Positions 6,380 through 8,572 of a stretch of DNA of 8,572 nt are shown here, piece by piece. This DNA comes from Metaruminococcus_A sp964607135 (GTDB lineage Bacteria > Bacillota > Clostridia > Oscillospirales > Ruminococcaceae). A program made the position numbers and the translations under genes. The DNA is taken from the NCBI GenBank assembly GCA_964607135.1, contig CAZSIV010000067.1, positions 1-8,572 of the forward strand. Reading direction: 5' to 3'. Each line of letters starts with the position of its first letter. The stretch's first letter is position 1. The notes under the pieces were generated by a model. The model was not told where the DNA came from, made no database searches, and was given only the letters and a program-made list of their open reading frames with translations.

Positions 6380-6805
6380 ATGAAAGAAGCAATGTTGTTT
6401 TTACTGCCCCTCGCAATCGTCATTCTGCTCGCAATGCCGCTGATCCCGATTTACCGCGGCGTCAAAACCGGCAAAAAGGCAAAACACGCCATTATTTTCA
6501 ACCTCTGTGCTTTTGCGGGCGTCTGCCTTGCCGCGATCGCTCTGCCGCTGACCGGTCTGGCCGCTGATGCGGCTGCTGTCGCAGGTGACGGCGGCGCGGG
6601 CATGGGTTATCTGGGCGCTGCTCTTTCTACCGGACTCGCTTCCATCGGCGCCGGCATCGCGGTCGCAGCGGCTGTTCCGGCGGCAATCGGCCTCTACAGT
6701 GAAGACCCGAAATCCTTTGGTAAGGGCTTGATCTTTGTAGCGCTCGGTGAAGGCATCGCGCTCTACGGTATTTTGATCTCGATTCTGATCATCAACAAAC
6801 TCTAA
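6380..6805 (+). CDS. ntpK: V-type ATPase subunit K (ion-carrying ring, c-type)
   Basis: This proteolipid forms the rotating membrane ring. The C-terminal half is a standard c-subunit hairpin: a Gly/Ala-rich helix at about 76-105, a polar loop YSEDPKSFGKG (106-116), and a second helix at about 116-138 with the ion-binding carboxylate E124 in ALGEGIALYG. At 141 residues it is much longer than a two-helix c subunit (about 70-90). The extra N-terminal part has two hydrophobic segments (about 4-25 and 37-60) joined by a basic loop, RGVKTGKKAK (26-35), and followed by an Ala/Gly/Asp linker (61-75). The extra helices contain no membrane carboxylate. The charge pattern puts both loops on the cytoplasmic side. 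A cut after the linker-proximal LA/AA by signal peptidase is an alternative. I recall similar extensions in other Oscillospiraceae. Confidence 0.9.
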   Translation: MKEAMLFLLPLAIVILLAMPLIPIYRGVKTGKKAKHAIIFNLCAFAGVCLAAIALPLTGLAADAAAVAGDGGAGMGYLGAALSTGLASIGAGIAVAAAVPAAIGLYSEDPKSFGKGLIFVALGEGIALYGILISILIINKL

Positions 6806-6827
6806 GCCGGAGAATGGTCGTGGTTTT

Positions 6828-7136
6828 ATGCGCTTTTATTTAATCAGCGATAATATTGACACCCAGATCGGCATGAGGCTTGCGGGGATCGAAGGCGTTG
6901 TCGTCCACGAGCCGGAAGAGGTTAAAAACGCACTTCTGGCTGCCTGCGGTTTAAACGACGTCGGCATTGTCTTAATGACTGAAAAGCTGGTAAAGCTCGT
7001 CCCCGAGCTGGTGTACGACATCAAGCTCAACCGGAAATCCCCTCTGGTTGTGGAAATTCCAGACCGTCATGGTACGGCTCAGATCAGTGAAACCATCAAC
7101 CGGTACGTCCACGAAGCGGTTGGAATTTCATTATAG
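6828..7136 (+). CDS. ntpF: V-type ATPase subunit F (central shaft)
   Basis: This 102-residue soluble protein has the alpha/beta fold of subunit F (called NtpG in Enterococcus naming), which binds subunit D in the central rotor shaft. Visible family features are an N-terminal strand RFYLISD, the GIEGVVV turn (20-26), GIVLMTEKL (46-54), and the strand and loop PLVVEIPDRHG (72-82), followed by a C-terminal helix. Length is normal. It begins 22 bases after subunit K. The ribosome binding site is weak; GGAG at 6809-6812 is too far from the ATG to be ideal, so translation may depend on coupling to K. Confidence is high because of both sequence and place. Confidence 0.88.
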   Translation: MRFYLISDNIDTQIGMRLAGIEGVVVHEPEEVKNALLAACGLNDVGIVLMTEKLVKLVPELVYDIKLNRKSPLVVEIPDRHGTAQISETINRYVHEAVGISL

Positions 7137-7152
7137 TATTCCCTTCTCACGG

Positions 7153-7160
7153 AAAGGTGG
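7153..7160 (+). promoter_or_regulatory. Ribosome binding site that fixes the TTG start of subunit E
   Basis: AAAGGTGG lies seven bases before TTG at 7168. The frame is open further upstream, to an ATG at 7048 inside the subunit F gene, but that start has no such site and would add 40 residues unlike the family. The site therefore decides for TTG. Confidence 0.75.
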
Positions 7161-7167
7161 GTTCTAT

Positions 7168-7761
7168 TTGGACCAGGAAAAACTTTTAAAATTTAAACAG
7201 GCCGTTTTTTCGGATATCGAATCGAAGATCAGTGTGATTCAAAAGGAAGCCGAAGAACTCAAGCAGACTTCCCTTGCCCAGACGGAGGACGAGCAGCTCA
7301 ACGATGCTTACAGTTATATTCAGAGCAACGTGACTAAAATCAAGGCTGAATACAGGCTCGCCGTCGCCAAAGCGGATCTTGCCGCAAAGCAGGAGGTTCT
7401 CCTCCAGCGGGAAGCTTACCGGAAAGCCATGGTGGACTCCGTTCGCCGGCGTTTGGAGGATTTTACTAAGACACCCGAATACAAAACATATCTTATCGAT
7501 CAGCTGAAGGAGCTTTCTAAAAATCATCCGCTCGGCGGTTCGGAAATCTCCTTCAGAGAGGAGGATTCCGGGCTCTGGAAGGAAATCCAGGCGGAATTGG
7601 AATTGGGGGGATGCCGTTTCTTGTCCTCCCCCGCAGTTAAAATCGGCGGTTTTTCGATCCGGAGCGAAAAAAACGGTTATGTGATCGATGAAACGCTCGA
7701 ATCGAAGCTCCAGGAGCAAATCCCTTATTTTAACCAGAATTGCAGGATAGCGGCTGAATAA
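7168..7761 (+). CDS. ntpE: V-type ATPase subunit E (peripheral stalk)
   Basis: Taken from the TTG at 7168, this is a 197-residue protein. Subunit E pairs with G/H to form the peripheral stalks that brace the A3B3 head. The N-terminal half (about 1-110) is a long charged helix with coiled-coil character; the C-terminal half is a compact alpha/beta domain that contacts the top of subunit B, with strands around CRFLSSPAVKIGGFSIRSEKNGYVID and a final helix. The length matches the family. The start is supported by the AAAGGTGG site; a longer reading from ATG 7048 would overlap subunit F by 89 bases and add a segment without family likeness. It lies 31 bases after subunit F and 39 before subunit A. 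Confidence 0.87.
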   Translation: MDQEKLLKFKQAVFSDIESKISVIQKEAEELKQTSLAQTEDEQLNDAYSYIQSNVTKIKAEYRLAVAKADLAAKQEVLLQREAYRKAMVDSVRRRLEDFTKTPEYKTYLIDQLKELSKNHPLGGSEISFREEDSGLWKEIQAELELGGCRFLSSPAVKIGGFSIRSEKNGYVIDETLESKLQEQIPYFNQNCRIAAE

Positions 7762-7785
7762 GGCCGTCCCGTTATTTTGCAGAAG

Positions 7786-7791
7786 AGGTGA
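7786..7791 (+). promoter_or_regulatory. Ribosome binding site for the TTG start of subunit A
   Basis: AGGTGA lies nine bases before TTG at 7801, in the only frame that continues through the catalytic subunit. No earlier ATG or GTG in that frame fits, and the residues after TTG (ENVIFSINGPVVKI) match where subunit A proteins begin. Confidence 0.75.
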
Positions 7792-7800
7792 GAATCAACT

Positions 7801-8572
7801 TTGGAAAATGTTATCTTTTCAATCAACGGGCCGGTCGTAAAAATTAAGGATACAAAAGATTTCTCCTTGATGGAAATGGTCTATGTCGGCAAAAAGAGAC
7901 TGATCGGCGAAGTCATCGGCATCACCGATTCCGAGACCACCATCCAGGTTTATGAAAGCACCTCCGGCCTGCAGCCCGGAGAGCCTGTTGAAACGACCGG
8001 CGCCCCCATGTCTGTCACTTTGGGGCCCGGGATCATTGCGAATATTTTTGATGGGATCGAACGCCCGCTCCGCGACCTGAGAAACGCGACCGGTGCCTTC
8101 ATTGGCGAAGGGTGCAGCGTTTCTACCCTCGATGAAGAAAAGCTGTACAGCGTGACTATCCGTGTAAAGCCCGGCGATTATCTCAACGGCGGCGACATCT
8201 ACGCCACCTGCCCGGAAACCCAGGTCGTCGAGCATCGCTGCATGGTTCCGCCAAAAATGTCCGGCGAAGTCGTGAAGGCCGCGCCGGACGGAGAATATAA
8301 AATCAACGATGTCGTTGTAACGCTGAAAGACGATCTAGGGAACCTCCATGAGCTGACCCTCTGCCAGAAATGGCCGATCCGTGAACCGCGGCCTGTGAAA
8401 ACGAGAAAATCGATCACCCGGCCGCTGATCACCGGCCAGCGCGTCATCGACACGATGCTTCCGATTGCCAAGGGAGGCACCGCCGCTGTCCCGGGCGGTT
8501 TCGGAACTGGAAAGACGATGACCCAGCACCAGCTTGCCAAGTGGTGCGACGCCGATATCATCGTCTATATTG
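7801..8572 (+). CDS. ntpA: V-type ATPase subunit A, catalytic (3' end beyond window)
   Basis: These are the first 257 codons of the catalytic subunit, normally about 580-600 residues, cut by the window edge. It hydrolyses or makes ATP at its interface with subunit B. An N-terminal beta-barrel (about 1-70) leads to SVTLGPGIIANIFDGIERPL (71-90). The extra 'bulge' domain found in A but not in F-type beta subunits follows (about 110-190, including GDYLNGGDIYATCPET). Then come LITGQRVIDTMLPIAKGG (209-226) and the Walker A loop PGGFGTGKT (231-239, lysine K238), followed by TQHQLAKW. The loop differs slightly from the usual PGPFGSGKT. The start is TTG with an AGGTGA site. Subunits B and D are expected next. 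Confidence 0.93.
   Translation, partial: MENVIFSINGPVVKIKDTKDFSLMEMVYVGKKRLIGEVIGITDSETTIQVYESTSGLQPGEPVETTGAPMSVTLGPGIIANIFDGIERPLRDLRNATGAFIGEGCSVSTLDEEKLYSVTIRVKPGDYLNGGDIYATCPETQVVEHRCMVPPKMSGEVVKAAPDGEYKINDVVVTLKDDLGNLHELTLCQKWPIREPRPVKTRKSITRPLITGQRVIDTMLPIAKGGTAAVPGGFGTGKTMTQHQLAKWCDADIIVYI

Noticed and set aside
7186..7719. Antisense frame opposite subunit E, and similar ones opposite subunit A at 7819-8235 and 8199-8561
   Set aside because: They are shadows of conserved ATPase genes, without initiation signals or family likeness.

Overview
The window looks like chromosomal DNA from a Gram-positive anaerobe of the class Clostridia, probably an Oscillospiraceae/Ruminococcaceae relative. 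This rests on an ACT-domain/UPF0210 gene pair typical of Firmicutes, a bacterial A/V-type ATPase operon, strong AGGAGG-like ribosome binding sites, GTG and TTG starts, and moderately high GC with an AT-rich promoter region. The assignment comes from protein family recognition only; there is no rRNA or other marker.

Layout. Positions 1-150 are non-coding and hold two copies of a structured repeat: variable hairpins with the same 3' flank, GTGAGGTTATTAT. Positions 151-972 (minus strand) encode a PHP-domain phosphatase of the histidinol-phosphatase (HisJ-like) family. Positions 973-1178 form a divergent, AT-rich promoter region. From 1179 to the right edge every gene is on the plus strand with short gaps: an ACT-domain regulator-like protein, a UPF0210/DUF711 (PFL family) protein, then V-type ATPase subunits G/H, C, I, K, F, E and the first 257 codons of A. 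Subunits B and D are expected beyond the right edge.

How the genes work together. The ATPase genes encode a rotary proton or sodium pump/synthase: A (with the unseen B) is the catalytic head, F (with D) the central shaft, E with G/H the peripheral stalks, C the link from shaft to ring, K the ion-carrying ring, and I the stator with the ion half-channels. The ACT/UPF0210 pair has no known biochemical role that I can name. It lies 26 bases upstream of the ATPase genes with no visible terminator, so it may share their transcript.

No mobile element, CRISPR array, tRNA or rRNA is visible. The parts least explained by ordinary annotation are the twin hairpin repeats at the left edge, the poor initiation sites of subunits C and I (each behind a small overlapping reading frame), and the N-terminal membrane extension of the K subunit.
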